This document shows positions 44,236 through 51,292 of a DNA stretch of 64,000 bases, piece after piece. Below the pieces are notes generated by a model that made no database searches, was not told the DNA's origin, and saw only the letters and a program-made list of their open reading frames with translations. The position numbers were made by a program, and so were the translations under genes. Origin of the DNA: Streptomyces capitiformicae (lineage in GTDB: Bacteria; Actinomycetota; Actinomycetes; Streptomycetales; Streptomycetaceae); contig NZ_CP022161.1 of the NCBI RefSeq assembly GCF_002214185.1, positions 5,525,486-5,589,485 on the forward strand, given 5' to 3'. Within the stretch, counting starts at the first letter, position 1; the number at the start of each line of letters is the position of its first letter.

Positions 44236-44712
44236 ATGGCTGTGGACGAACTGGACACCCGCATCCTGCGGCTGCTGCTGGAGCAGCCGCGTACCAGCGT
44301 GCGCGAGTACGCCCGTATCCTCGGCGTCGCCCGAGGCACGCTCCAGGCGCGGCTGGACCGGCTGGAGCGTGACGGTGTGATCACCGGTTCGGTGCCGTCG
44401 CTGTCCCCCGCCGCGCTCGGCCACCCCGTGCTGGCCTTTGTGCACATCGAGGTGACCCAGGGGCACCTGGACGATGTGGGGGACGCGCTGGCGGCCGTAC
44501 CGGAGATCGTCGAGGCGTTCTCGATCACCGGCGGCGGCGATCTGCTGACACGGGTCGTGGCCCGGGACAACGCGCATCTGGAGGACGTGATCCAGGCCCT
44601 GATCAGTCTGCCGGGCGTGGTGCGCACGCGTACGGAGGTGGCGCTCAGGGAGCGGGTGCCGTACCGGCTGTCGCCGTTGGTCGAGTCGATCGGCCGGGCC
44701 ACGAAGAAGTGA
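44236..44712 (+). CDS. Lrp/AsnC-family transcriptional regulator
   Basis: 158 residues: HTH (LDTRILRLLLEQPRTSVREYARILGV region, ARGTLQARLDRLERDGVI) then an RAM ligand-binding domain (VLAFVHIEVTQGHLDDVGDA; VEAFSITGGGDLLTRVVARD). Such proteins sense amino acids or related acids. GGGAGG lies ten bases before the ATG. Divergent from FUSC, which it may regulate; the stop lies within the tandem repeat that follows. Confidence 0.9.
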   Translation: MAVDELDTRILRLLLEQPRTSVREYARILGVARGTLQARLDRLERDGVITGSVPSLSPAALGHPVLAFVHIEVTQGHLDDVGDALAAVPEIVEAFSITGGGDLLTRVVARDNAHLEDVIQALISLPGVVRTRTEVALRERVPYRLSPLVESIGRATKK

Positions 44713-44745
44713 TCGGCGGAGAAGTGATCGGCGGAGAAGTGATCG
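44706..44745 (+). repeat. 15-base tandem repeat between lrp and the HAD gene
   Basis: GAAGTGATCGGCGGA is repeated at 44706 and 44721 and begins a third time at 44736 (GAAGTGATCG). It spans the lrp stop and runs up to the leader of the HAD gene. Confidence 0.85.
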
Positions 44746-44761
44746 CTGAGATCCTGGGGTC

Positions 44762-45448
44762 ATGAGCATTCTCGGCAGCACTTCGGTCATCTTCGATCTC
44801 GACGGAACGCTCGTGGACAGCGAGCCGAACTACTACGAAGCAAGCCGTCGGACCCTGGCCGAGCACGGAGTCACCGGCTTCAGCTGGGCGGACCACGAGC
44901 GCTACGTGGGCATCAGCACCCGGGAGACGGTCGTGTCGTGGACCGAGCGGTACGGTCTGGACGCGCCGGTCGAGGCGGTCCTCGCCGACAAGAACCGCCA
45001 CTACCTGGAGTTGGCTCGCGCCGGCACGCATGTCTACCCGGAGATGCGGAAGTTCGTGGAACTGCTGGCGGCCGCCGCGGTGCCGATGGCCGTGGCCTCG
45101 GGTTCGTCCCGCGAGGCCATCGAGGTGATCCTGAAGGGCACCGGGCTCGACGCGCGTCTGCGGACCGTCGTGTCGGCGGACGAGGTCGACCGTGGCAAGC
45201 CGGCGCCCGATGTGTTCCTGGAGGCGGCCCGGCGGCTGGGTGCCGCCCCGGCCGACTGTGTGGTGGTGGAGGACGCGGCCCCGGGCGCGGTCGCCGCCCA
45301 CGCGGCCGGGATGCGGTGCGTCGCGATCCCGTACGTCGCCGCTCAGGCGGACGATCCGGCGTTCGCGACCGCGGGGCTGTTGGTGCGCGGTGGGCAGGAG
45401 GAGTTCGAGGCAGGGGATGCGTACGACTGGATCGTGGCGTCCCGTTGA
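44762..45448 (+). CDS. HAD-superfamily hydrolase (beta-phosphoglucomutase/phosphatase type)
   Basis: 228 residues with HAD motifs I-IV: VIFDLDGTLVDSEP, MAVASGSS, DRGKPAPD and VVVEDAAPGAVAA. The alpha-helical cap is of subfamily IA. Likely a sugar-phosphate phosphatase or mutase; substrate not evident. ATG at 44762 follows the 15-base repeats with no strong ribosome-binding site beyond CTGGGG. Possibly co-transcribed with lrp. Confidence 0.9.
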   Translation: MSILGSTSVIFDLDGTLVDSEPNYYEASRRTLAEHGVTGFSWADHERYVGISTRETVVSWTERYGLDAPVEAVLADKNRHYLELARAGTHVYPEMRKFVELLAAAAVPMAVASGSSREAIEVILKGTGLDARLRTVVSADEVDRGKPAPDVFLEAARRLGAAPADCVVVEDAAPGAVAAHAAGMRCVAIPYVAAQADDPAFATAGLLVRGGQEEFEAGDAYDWIVASR

Positions 45449-45462
45449 GCGGCATCGTGCCG

Positions 45463-45501
45463 GGAGCCCGGTCCGCCAAAGGTATCGGTGGACCGGGCTC
45501 C
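45463..45501. terminator. Terminator after the HAD gene
   Basis: GGAGCCCGGTCC and GGACCGGGCTCC, a perfect 12-base stem with a 15-base loop. Confidence 0.8.
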
Positions 45502-45520
45502 GTCGCTTGCTCATGCCGGA

Positions 45521-46232
45521 TCAGGACGCCGTGAGCACGGTCAATCCATGGAGGCGAGGCTGCCGTCGTCGCCCGTCGTCGTGCCGCCGCCCGTGCTGCT
45601 CGACCGCCCATGCCGGTGCCGCCGGTGCCGCCGGTGGTCGTACCGCTGCTGGAGCTGCCGCCGGTGGAGGTGTCACCGTCGCCCTCGTCGTCGGTGTCCA
45701 CCGGGTCCTGGCCGACGAAGGCGACCGGGACCTTGACGTCCTGGGAGCGGTCGCCGGACAGGGTGTGGTCGGCGCGGGTGGCGAGGACGCACGTGGCCTT
45801 GAAGCAGTCGGTGAACTCGTCCTTCGCGTCGATGGTCAGCTCGACCTCGAACTTCCCTCCCTCCTCGTACGGGGTCGCCAACTCCTCGCCGTAGTCCGGC
45901 GGGTTGGAGGAGATCCACGCGGAGGAGTGCGACTGGCCGGTCATGTCGACGCCGCCGATGCCGGGGGTGGGCAGTTCGCCGTCGCCGTGGTCGACGCACA
46001 GGGCGACGTAGATGCCCTTCTTCTCGTCATAGCCGGAGCCGGTGACCTTGAGGGTCTGGTTCTCCGTGGCGAGGTTGTTGACCGGGGTGACGGTGAGCTT
46101 CTGGCTCTCGGAGCCGGTGACGGTCTTCGTGCCGGACGGCTCGTCGTCCTCGCCGCCGTCGCCGTCGCTCTCGCCGTACTGGCCACCGGATGCGCAGGTG
46201 GCGGCGGCGGCGAGACCAAGGGGGCGGCTTCC
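45521..46232 (-). pseudogene. Secreted HtaA-associated/neocarzinostatin-like protein, decayed
   Basis: The reverse strand encodes LTVTPVNNLATENQTLKVTG ... GIYVALCVDHGDGELPTPGI, DMTGQSHSSAWISSNPPDYG, DEFTDCFKATCVLATRADHT, VPVAFVGQDPVDTDD: an Ig-like secreted domain with paired Cys found next to haem-uptake genes in Streptomyces. The N-terminus has no start codon (frame closed at 46,235, first ATG inside the domain at 45,944) and the Gly/Ser/Thr tail shifts frame twice before stops at 45,541 or 45,521. It should normally end in a sortase-type or LAST-like tail. Nonfunctional. Confidence 0.65.
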
Positions 46233-47159
46233 TCACCGTCGTCCGCGAGTGCTCGCGCGGCGGCGGCCCTGAAGCAGTTGAAGACGAATTCCCTCGTGCC
46301 GCTCGAAGGCGAGGCGCCCGCGCCGAAGCTGCCCGTCACCGTCGATTCCTCGGACGGCCGCGAGGTGACCGTCGAGGACGCCTCGCGGATCCTCCCCCTC
46401 AACGGAGGCATAGCGGAGATCGTGTTCACACTCGGCCTCGGTGACAAGGTTGTCGGCCGGGACATCACCGCGACGTTCGAGGAGGCCAAGGACCTTCCCC
46501 AGGTCACCAAGGCGCATGATGTGAGCGCGGAGAGCGTGCTCTCGCTGGAGCCGACCGTGGTGCTCGCCGACACCGACACCGGGCCTGGCGAGGCCATCGA
46601 TCAGATCCGGGACGCCGGGGTGCCGGTCGTCGTGCTCGACCCCGCCACCGAACTCGCCGACGTGAGCACGCGCACCACTCGGGTCGCCGAGGCGCTGGGT
46701 GTGCCCGCGGTCGGCAGGGCCCTCAACCAGCGCATCTCCGACGAGTTGAAGGCGGCGCGGGCGGCCGTGCCGCAGGGCAGCAAGCCCAAGGTCGCGTTCC
46801 TGTACATGCGGGGCTCGGCCGCCGTCCACCTCATCGGCGGCAAGGGCTCGGGCGCGGACTCCCTCATCGCGGCGGCCGGAGCGGACGACGCCGGGGTGGC
46901 CTCCGGCCTGGACAAGCCGTTCACGCCCATCACCAGCGAGGCCCTGGTCAAGGCCCAGCCCGAGGTGATCCTCATGATGACCAAGGGGCTGGAGTCGGTG
47001 GGCGGCGTCGACGGGCTCGTCGAGATCCCCGGCATCAGGGAGACACCGGCCGGAATGGACCGGCGAGTGGTGGACCTGGAGGACGGGGTGCTGCTCAGCC
47101 ACGGCCCGCGGACGCCGCTGGTGATCGACATCCTGGTGGAGCGACTGCACCAGGGCTGA
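46128..47159 (+). CDS. Haem/iron-complex ABC transporter substrate-binding lipoprotein (5' end unclear)
   Basis: Lipoprotein signal RLVVLAAVAVALAVLATGCA (lipobox Cys at 46191), then a FecB/HmuT-type binding fold (VTVEDASRILPLNGGIAEIV; VGRDITATFEEAKDLPQVT; VSAESVLSLEPTVVLADTDT; RRVVDLEDGVLLSHGPRTPL). HmuT-like proteins bind haem or siderophore for an ABC importer. No ATG, GTG or TTG lies in frame before the signal peptide, and no permease or ATPase follows, so the gene seems to have lost its start and its operon. Expression is doubtful. Confidence 0.7.
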   Translation, partial: RAGRLVVLAAVAVALAVLATGCAGGGGGETKGAASSPSSASARAAAALKQLKTNSLVPLEGEAPAPKLPVTVDSSDGREVTVEDASRILPLNGGIAEIVFTLGLGDKVVGRDITATFEEAKDLPQVTKAHDVSAESVLSLEPTVVLADTDTGPGEAIDQIRDAGVPVVVLDPATELADVSTRTTRVAEALGVPAVGRALNQRISDELKAARAAVPQGSKPKVAFLYMRGSAAVHLIGGKGSGADSLIAAAGADDAGVASGLDKPFTPITSEALVKAQPEVILMMTKGLESVGGVDGLVEIPGIRETPAGMDRRVVDLEDGVLLSHGPRTPLVIDILVERLHQG

Positions 47160-47170
47160 GGGCCCTGGTG
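47148..47170. terminator. Hairpin across the lipoprotein stop codon
   Basis: CACCAGGGC and GCCCTGGTG with a TGAGG loop that contains the stop. Between convergent genes. Confidence 0.6.
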
Positions 47171-47182
47171 GCGAGGGCGGGC

Positions 47183-48346
47183 TCAGCTGTCGAAGTCGAC
47201 TGTCAGGGCCTCGGAGACCGGGTACGACTGGCAGGTCAGTACGTAGCCCGCGTCCACCTCGGCCGGTTCGAGGGCGAAGTTGCGGCGCATGTCGGCCTTG
47301 CCCTCGGTGACCAGGGCCCGGCAGGTGCCACAGACGCCGCCCTTGCAGGCGAAGGGCAGGTCGGGGCGGGTGCGTTGGGCGCCGTCGAGGATGGTCCGCT
47401 CGCGGGAGAGCGCGGCGGTGGTGGAACGGCCGTCGAGGGTGACGGTCACCTCGCTGACGGGCCCCTCGGCGGCGGCCTCCTCGTGGCGCGCCTCCCGTAC
47501 GGGCTCGTCATCGGCGTAGAACAGCTCCTGGTGGACCCGGTCCGCGGGCACCCCGAGCCCGGCCAGCACCTGTTGGGCGTCGCGGACCATGCCGTGCGGG
47601 CCGCACAGCCACCAGTGGTCGGCCGACGTCACGTCGACGAGCCCGGCGACGAGCGTCGAGAGCCGGTCGGCGTCGATACGGCCGGAGAGCACCTCGGCCT
47701 CACGGGGTTCGCGGGAGAGCACGTGGGCGAGCTGGAACCGGGCCGGGTAGAGGTCCTTCAGGTCCGCGAGCTCGTCGGCGAACATCACGGTGTCGGTACG
47801 ACGGTTGCCGTAGAAGAGGGTGACCGTCGAGCGGGAGTCGGCGGCCAGCACGGACTCGGCGATGGACATCATGGGCGTGATGCCGGAACCCGCCGCGATC
47901 AGCACGTGGTGGCCGGCGGTGGTGAGGTCGGGGGTGAAGGCGCCGGTGGGGGCCATCACCTGGACGGTGTCGCCGGGGCGTACGTCATTGACGAGCCAGG
48001 ACGAGAACAGGCCGCCGGGGACGATCCGTACGCCGATACGCGGGCTCGCCCCGACCGGCGAACAGATCGAGTACGACCGACGCTCGTCCCGCCCCCCCAT
48101 CTCGCGCCGCAACGTCAGCGACTGCCCGGGCGTGAAGGCGAACTCCTCGGCCAACTCCGCCGGGATGTCGAACCCGACGGCGACCGCGTCCACGCAGAGG
48201 GGTTGCACGGAGGCGACACGCAGAGAGTGAAAGACCGGCCGGCGGCGCGGGCGTGAGCGCGAGACCCCTCGCACCGCCTCCGGCCGGGCCGCCTCCGTCG
48301 GGGCCGCGTCGGGGCGGGCCGTCGGCTCTTCCCTCAGGCCTTTCAT
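47183..48346 (-). CDS. paaE: Phenylacetyl-CoA epoxidase, reductase subunit
   Basis: 387 residues: ferredoxin-reductase FAD domain (RSYSICSPVG), NAD(P)-binding GSGITPMMSIAE and LCGPHGMVRDAQ, and a C-terminal plant-type [2Fe-2S] domain with CKGGVCGTC plus a distal Cys (YVLTCQSYP). It passes electrons from NADPH to the diiron PaaA. The 40-residue Arg/Pro-rich N-terminus is longer than usual. Start ATG directly follows the paaD stop (TGAATG) with AAGGAG upstream. Confidence 0.94.
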   Translation of the reverse strand: MKGLREEPTARPDAAPTEAARPEAVRGVSRSRPRRRPVFHSLRVASVQPLCVDAVAVGFDIPAELAEEFAFTPGQSLTLRREMGGRDERRSYSICSPVGASPRIGVRIVPGGLFSSWLVNDVRPGDTVQVMAPTGAFTPDLTTAGHHVLIAAGSGITPMMSIAESVLAADSRSTVTLFYGNRRTDTVMFADELADLKDLYPARFQLAHVLSREPREAEVLSGRIDADRLSTLVAGLVDVTSADHWWLCGPHGMVRDAQQVLAGLGVPADRVHQELFYADDEPVREARHEEAAAEGPVSEVTVTLDGRSTTAALSRERTILDGAQRTRPDLPFACKGGVCGTCRALVTEGKADMRRNFALEPAEVDAGYVLTCQSYPVSEALTVDFDS

Positions 48347-48856
48347 TCAGATCTCCTTGACGTACTCGAACGGCTCGCGGCAGATGCGGCAGCGCCACAG
48401 GGACTTGCAGGATGTGGCGGCGAAGCGGGAGGTCTCCTCGGTGTCCGGCGAGCCGCAGCGGGGACAGGTCACCGCGTGCCGGATGGGGGAGAGAACGAGC
48501 GGGACGGGGCCGCCGCGTGGTGCGGGGCCGGGGGGCGCGATGCCGTGTTCGGCCAGCTTGCGGCGGCCGGCCGGGGTGATCCAGTCGCTGGTCCATGGGG
48601 GATGGAGGACCGTACGGATCTCCACGCGCGCGTACCCGGCGTCGCGCAGCCGCGCCGCCACGTCCGCCCGCATCTCCGCCATCGCCGGGCAGCCCGAATA
48701 CGTCGGGGTCAGGCTCGCGACCACCGTGCCGTCCTCCGTCAGCTCGACGCCGCGCAGAACGCCCAGGTCGGCGAGGGTCAGCATGGGCAGCTCGGGGTCG
48801 GGCACCTGCTCGGCGATGTGCCGGGCGCGCCGGGTGTCGAGGGCGGTGGTCACCAT
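48347..48856 (-). CDS. paaD: Phenylacetyl-CoA epoxidase accessory/Fe-S assembly subunit
   Basis: 169 residues: MIP18/DUF59 domain (VPDPELPMLTLADLGVLRGV; LTPTYSGCPAMAEM) plus a C-terminal metal-binding CPRCGS...CRICREPFEYVKEI. Needed for maturation of the PaaE/PaaA metal centres rather than catalysis. Overlaps paaC by seven bases (ATGGTGA). Confidence 0.93.
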   Translation of the reverse strand: MVTTALDTRRARHIAEQVPDPELPMLTLADLGVLRGVELTEDGTVVASLTPTYSGCPAMAEMRADVAARLRDAGYARVEIRTVLHPPWTSDWITPAGRRKLAEHGIAPPGPAPRGGPVPLVLSPIRHAVTCPRCGSPDTEETSRFAATSCKSLWRCRICREPFEYVKEI

Positions 48857-49677
48857 GTCGCCTCCGGGTGGGCTCGGGCCACGCTCTGCAACTCGGCGAG
48901 CAGCGGGGCGAGATGCTCGGTGTGGCCGCCGGCGCGGCCGGCTCCCGGCAGCGGCCGGTACACCGGCATCGGCAGTCCGGCCGCCTCGGTGACCTGGCGC
49001 AGCACGGCGGCGACCTCGTCCCTTACGTCGTACGCGGTGAACAACTCACCGAAGTACGGGGCCACTTGCTCCAACGCCTTGCGCGTCCGCCGATGCGACT
49101 CCTCGGTGCCGTCGCCCAGCCGGACCACCCACTCGGCGGCGTACTGCCGGTGGTACGTCAGCTCCTTGACGCCCTTGGCGGCGATCGCCGAGAGGACCGG
49201 GTCGGGGTGCGCCACCAGGTGCTCGAAGTGCGCGAGACGCCAGCCGGACAGCACGAGGAGGCGCACGGTCGAGAACGCGAAGTCCCCGTTCGGCAGTTCG
49301 GCCAGGCGTACGTTGCGGAAGTCGTCGGCGTCGCGGAAATAGGCGTACGCGTCCTCGCCGCGCCCGGTGCCGTCGACCTGTCCGGCGCGGGAGTACAGCA
49401 GGCGGGCCTGGCCGAGCAGGTCGAGGCCGATGTTGGCGAGCGCGACCTCCTCCTCCAGCTCGGGGGCGCGGGTGGTCCACTCGGCGAGCCGCTGGGCCGA
49501 GACCAGGGCGTCGTCGGCCAACGCGACGCAGACGCCAGCCAGTTCGGCGGCGTCGACACCCTCGGGCACGGTGGTGTCGACACCGTGCAGGGGGTCCTCG
49601 AAGCCGGTGCCGTACGCCCAGCGGGTGTCGTCCTCGTGTCCCTCGGCGAGGGTCATGTAGACGTGGTCGTCGCTCAT
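48850..49677 (-). CDS. paaC: Phenylacetyl-CoA epoxidase structural subunit
   Basis: 275 residues, a ferritin-like helical protein paired with PaaA: ALADDALVSAQRLAEWTTRA, ANIGLDLLGQARLLYSRAG, KGVKELTYHRQYAAEWVVRL. PaaC has lost the metal ligands and forms the stable PaaAC core. ATG at 49677 with GAGGAGGAG upstream. Confidence 0.94.
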   Translation of the reverse strand: MSDDHVYMTLAEGHEDDTRWAYGTGFEDPLHGVDTTVPEGVDAAELAGVCVALADDALVSAQRLAEWTTRAPELEEEVALANIGLDLLGQARLLYSRAGQVDGTGRGEDAYAYFRDADDFRNVRLAELPNGDFAFSTVRLLVLSGWRLAHFEHLVAHPDPVLSAIAAKGVKELTYHRQYAAEWVVRLGDGTEESHRRTRKALEQVAPYFGELFTAYDVRDEVAAVLRQVTEAAGLPMPVYRPLPGAGRAGGHTEHLAPLLAELQSVARAHPEATW

Positions 49678-49699
49678 GCCTGCTCCTCCTCGTCGTGGG

Positions 49700-49996
49700 C
49701 TAGATGTGCGGGACGTCGTCGGGGATGTCGTAGAAGGTCGGGTGGCGGTACACCTTGTCGGCGCTGGGTTCGAAGAAGGGGTCCTTCTCGTCGCGGGTGG
49801 AGGCGGCGATGTGCTCCGAGCGCACGACCCAGATGGACACGCCCTCGTTGCGCCGGGTGTACAGGTCGCGGGCGTGGGTGAGGGCCATCTGGTCGTCGGC
49901 GGCGTGCAGCGAGCCCACATGGACGTGGTTCAGGCCGCGCTTGCCGCGCACGAACACCTCGTACAGCGGCCAGTCGCCCTTGGTCCTGTCACTCAT
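49700..49996 (-). CDS. paaB: Phenylacetyl-CoA epoxidase small subunit
   Basis: 98 residues, the full family length: [62 protein letters not shown]. PaaB bridges PaaAC heterodimers. The start overlaps the paaA stop as ATGA. Confidence 0.94.
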   Translation of the reverse strand: MSDRTKGDWPLYEVFVRGKRGLNHVHVGSLHAADDQMALTHARDLYTRRNEGVSIWVVRSEHIAASTRDEKDPFFEPSADKVYRHPTFYDIPDDVPHI

Positions 49997-50970
49997 GCCG
50001 CTGCTCCGTCCTTCGCACGGGCCGCCTGCTTGGCCGCGTGGGCGGTGGCCGCCTCCCGCACCCAGGCACCCTCCTCGTGGGCCGTCCTGCGGCGCTCCAT
50101 ACGCCGGTCGTTGCACGGCCCGTTCCCGGTGATCACCCGCTTCAGCTCGTCCCAGTCGGGGGTGCCGAAGTCGTGGCGCCCGCGCTCCTCGTTCCACCGC
50201 AGCTCCGGATCGGGCAGCCGGACGCCGAGCTTGTCGGCCTGCGGGACGGTCATGTCGACGAAACGCTGGCGCAGCTCGTCGTTGCTGTGCCGCTTGATCT
50301 TCCAGGCCATGGACTGCGCGGAGTTGGGCGAGGCGTCGTCGGGCGGGCCGAACATCATCAGCGACGGCCACCACCAGCGGTCCACCGCGTCCTGCACCAT
50401 CGCGCGCTGCGCGTCGGTGCCGCGCATCATCGTCAGCAGCAGCTCGTAGCCCTGCCGCTGGTGGAACGACTCCTCCTTGCAGATCCGCACCATCGCCCGC
50501 GCGTACGGCCCGTACGAACTCCGGCACAGCGGCACCTGGTTGCAGATCGCCGCGCCGTCCACGAACCAGCCGATGACACCCACGTCGGCGAAGCTCAGCG
50601 TCGGATAGTTGAAGATCGACGAGTACTTCTGGCGTCCCTCGATCAGCCGGGCCGTCAGATCCGCGCGGTCGGCCCCCAGCGTCTCCGCCGCCGAGTACAG
50701 GTACAGTCCGTGGCCGGCCTCGTCCTGCACCTTGGCGAAGAGGATCGCCTTGCGGCGCAGGGACGGCGCCTTGGTGATCCACTCGCCTTCCGGCTGCATA
50801 CCGATGATCTCCGAGTGCGCATGCTGGGCGATCTGCCGGATCAGCGTCTTGCGGTAGCCGTCCGGCATCCAGTCGCGCGGCTCGATCCGCTGGTCCCGCG
50901 TGATCGTCGCGTCGAAGTGTTCCTGCAGCCCGTCCCGGTCCGGCGCCTCGGCGGAGTGTGTCGTGGCCAT
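49993..50970 (-). CDS. paaA: Phenylacetyl-CoA epoxidase catalytic diiron subunit
   Basis: 325 residues with the two diiron half-sites [18 protein letters not shown] and [18 protein letters not shown] (Glu and Glu-x2-His ligands). It converts phenylacetyl-CoA to the ring-1,2-epoxide, the committing step of aerobic phenylacetate degradation. GAAGGGTACC precedes ATG 50970. First gene of paaABCDE; the ligase, isomerase and beta-oxidation genes are outside the window. Confidence 0.95.
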   Translation of the reverse strand: MATTHSAEAPDRDGLQEHFDATITRDQRIEPRDWMPDGYRKTLIRQIAQHAHSEIIGMQPEGEWITKAPSLRRKAILFAKVQDEAGHGLYLYSAAETLGADRADLTARLIEGRQKYSSIFNYPTLSFADVGVIGWFVDGAAICNQVPLCRSSYGPYARAMVRICKEESFHQRQGYELLLTMMRGTDAQRAMVQDAVDRWWWPSLMMFGPPDDASPNSAQSMAWKIKRHSNDELRQRFVDMTVPQADKLGVRLPDPELRWNEERGRHDFGTPDWDELKRVITGNGPCNDRRMERRRTAHEEGAWVREAATAHAAKQAARAKDGAAA

Positions 50971-50983
50971 CGGTACCCTTCCC

Positions 50984-51003
50984 AACCGACCATTCGTTCG
51001 GTT
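50984..51003. promoter_or_regulatory. PaaR-like operator before paaA
   Basis: AACCGACCATTCGTTCGGTT has outer arms AACCGA/TCGGTT and resembles the actinobacterial PaaR (TetR) box, which responds to phenylacetyl-CoA. Only 14 bases upstream of the start. Confidence 0.6.
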
Positions 51004-51180
51004 CCAGTGTGACGTGATTCTTGCGTGCGAGCAAGACCTGGGGCCCGAAGACGATGGTGAACGGGTGGCGCGGTGAGGGCCGCGCGGACGCGGCCTTCGA
51101 GCTCGCCCTCGACGGCGTCCCGGCACATGCGCGGCGCGGGCCGGAGGCGTACGCGCAGGTGTAGCGGGAGTCGGGCGGCG

Positions 51181-51240
51181 TACGCGCAGGAGGGGCCGGA
51201 GGGGGCGGCGTACGCGCAGGAGGGGCCGGAGGGGGCGGCG
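51181..51240. repeat. Two perfect 30-base tandem repeats
   Basis: TACGCGCAGGAGGGGCCGGA + GGGGGCGGCG occurs at 51181-51210 and 51211-51240, with degenerate flanking copies from about 51147 and into 51244. In the paaA-TerD gap; read as protein it gives repeating [10 protein letters not shown], but no gene is supported there. Confidence 0.85.
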
Positions 51241-51292
51241 TACGGAAAAAACTCCTGTGCGTCGACTCGCACACCTCTGCGATCATCCCGGA

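Noticed and set aside
45192..46127. Upstream extension of the haem-binding lipoprotein frame
   Set aside because: This part is antisense to a secreted protein and in another frame of the HAD gene; a lipoprotein must begin just before its signal peptide.
47168..48256. Plus-strand frame opposite paaE
   Set aside because: Antisense of a complete, well-recognised paaE.
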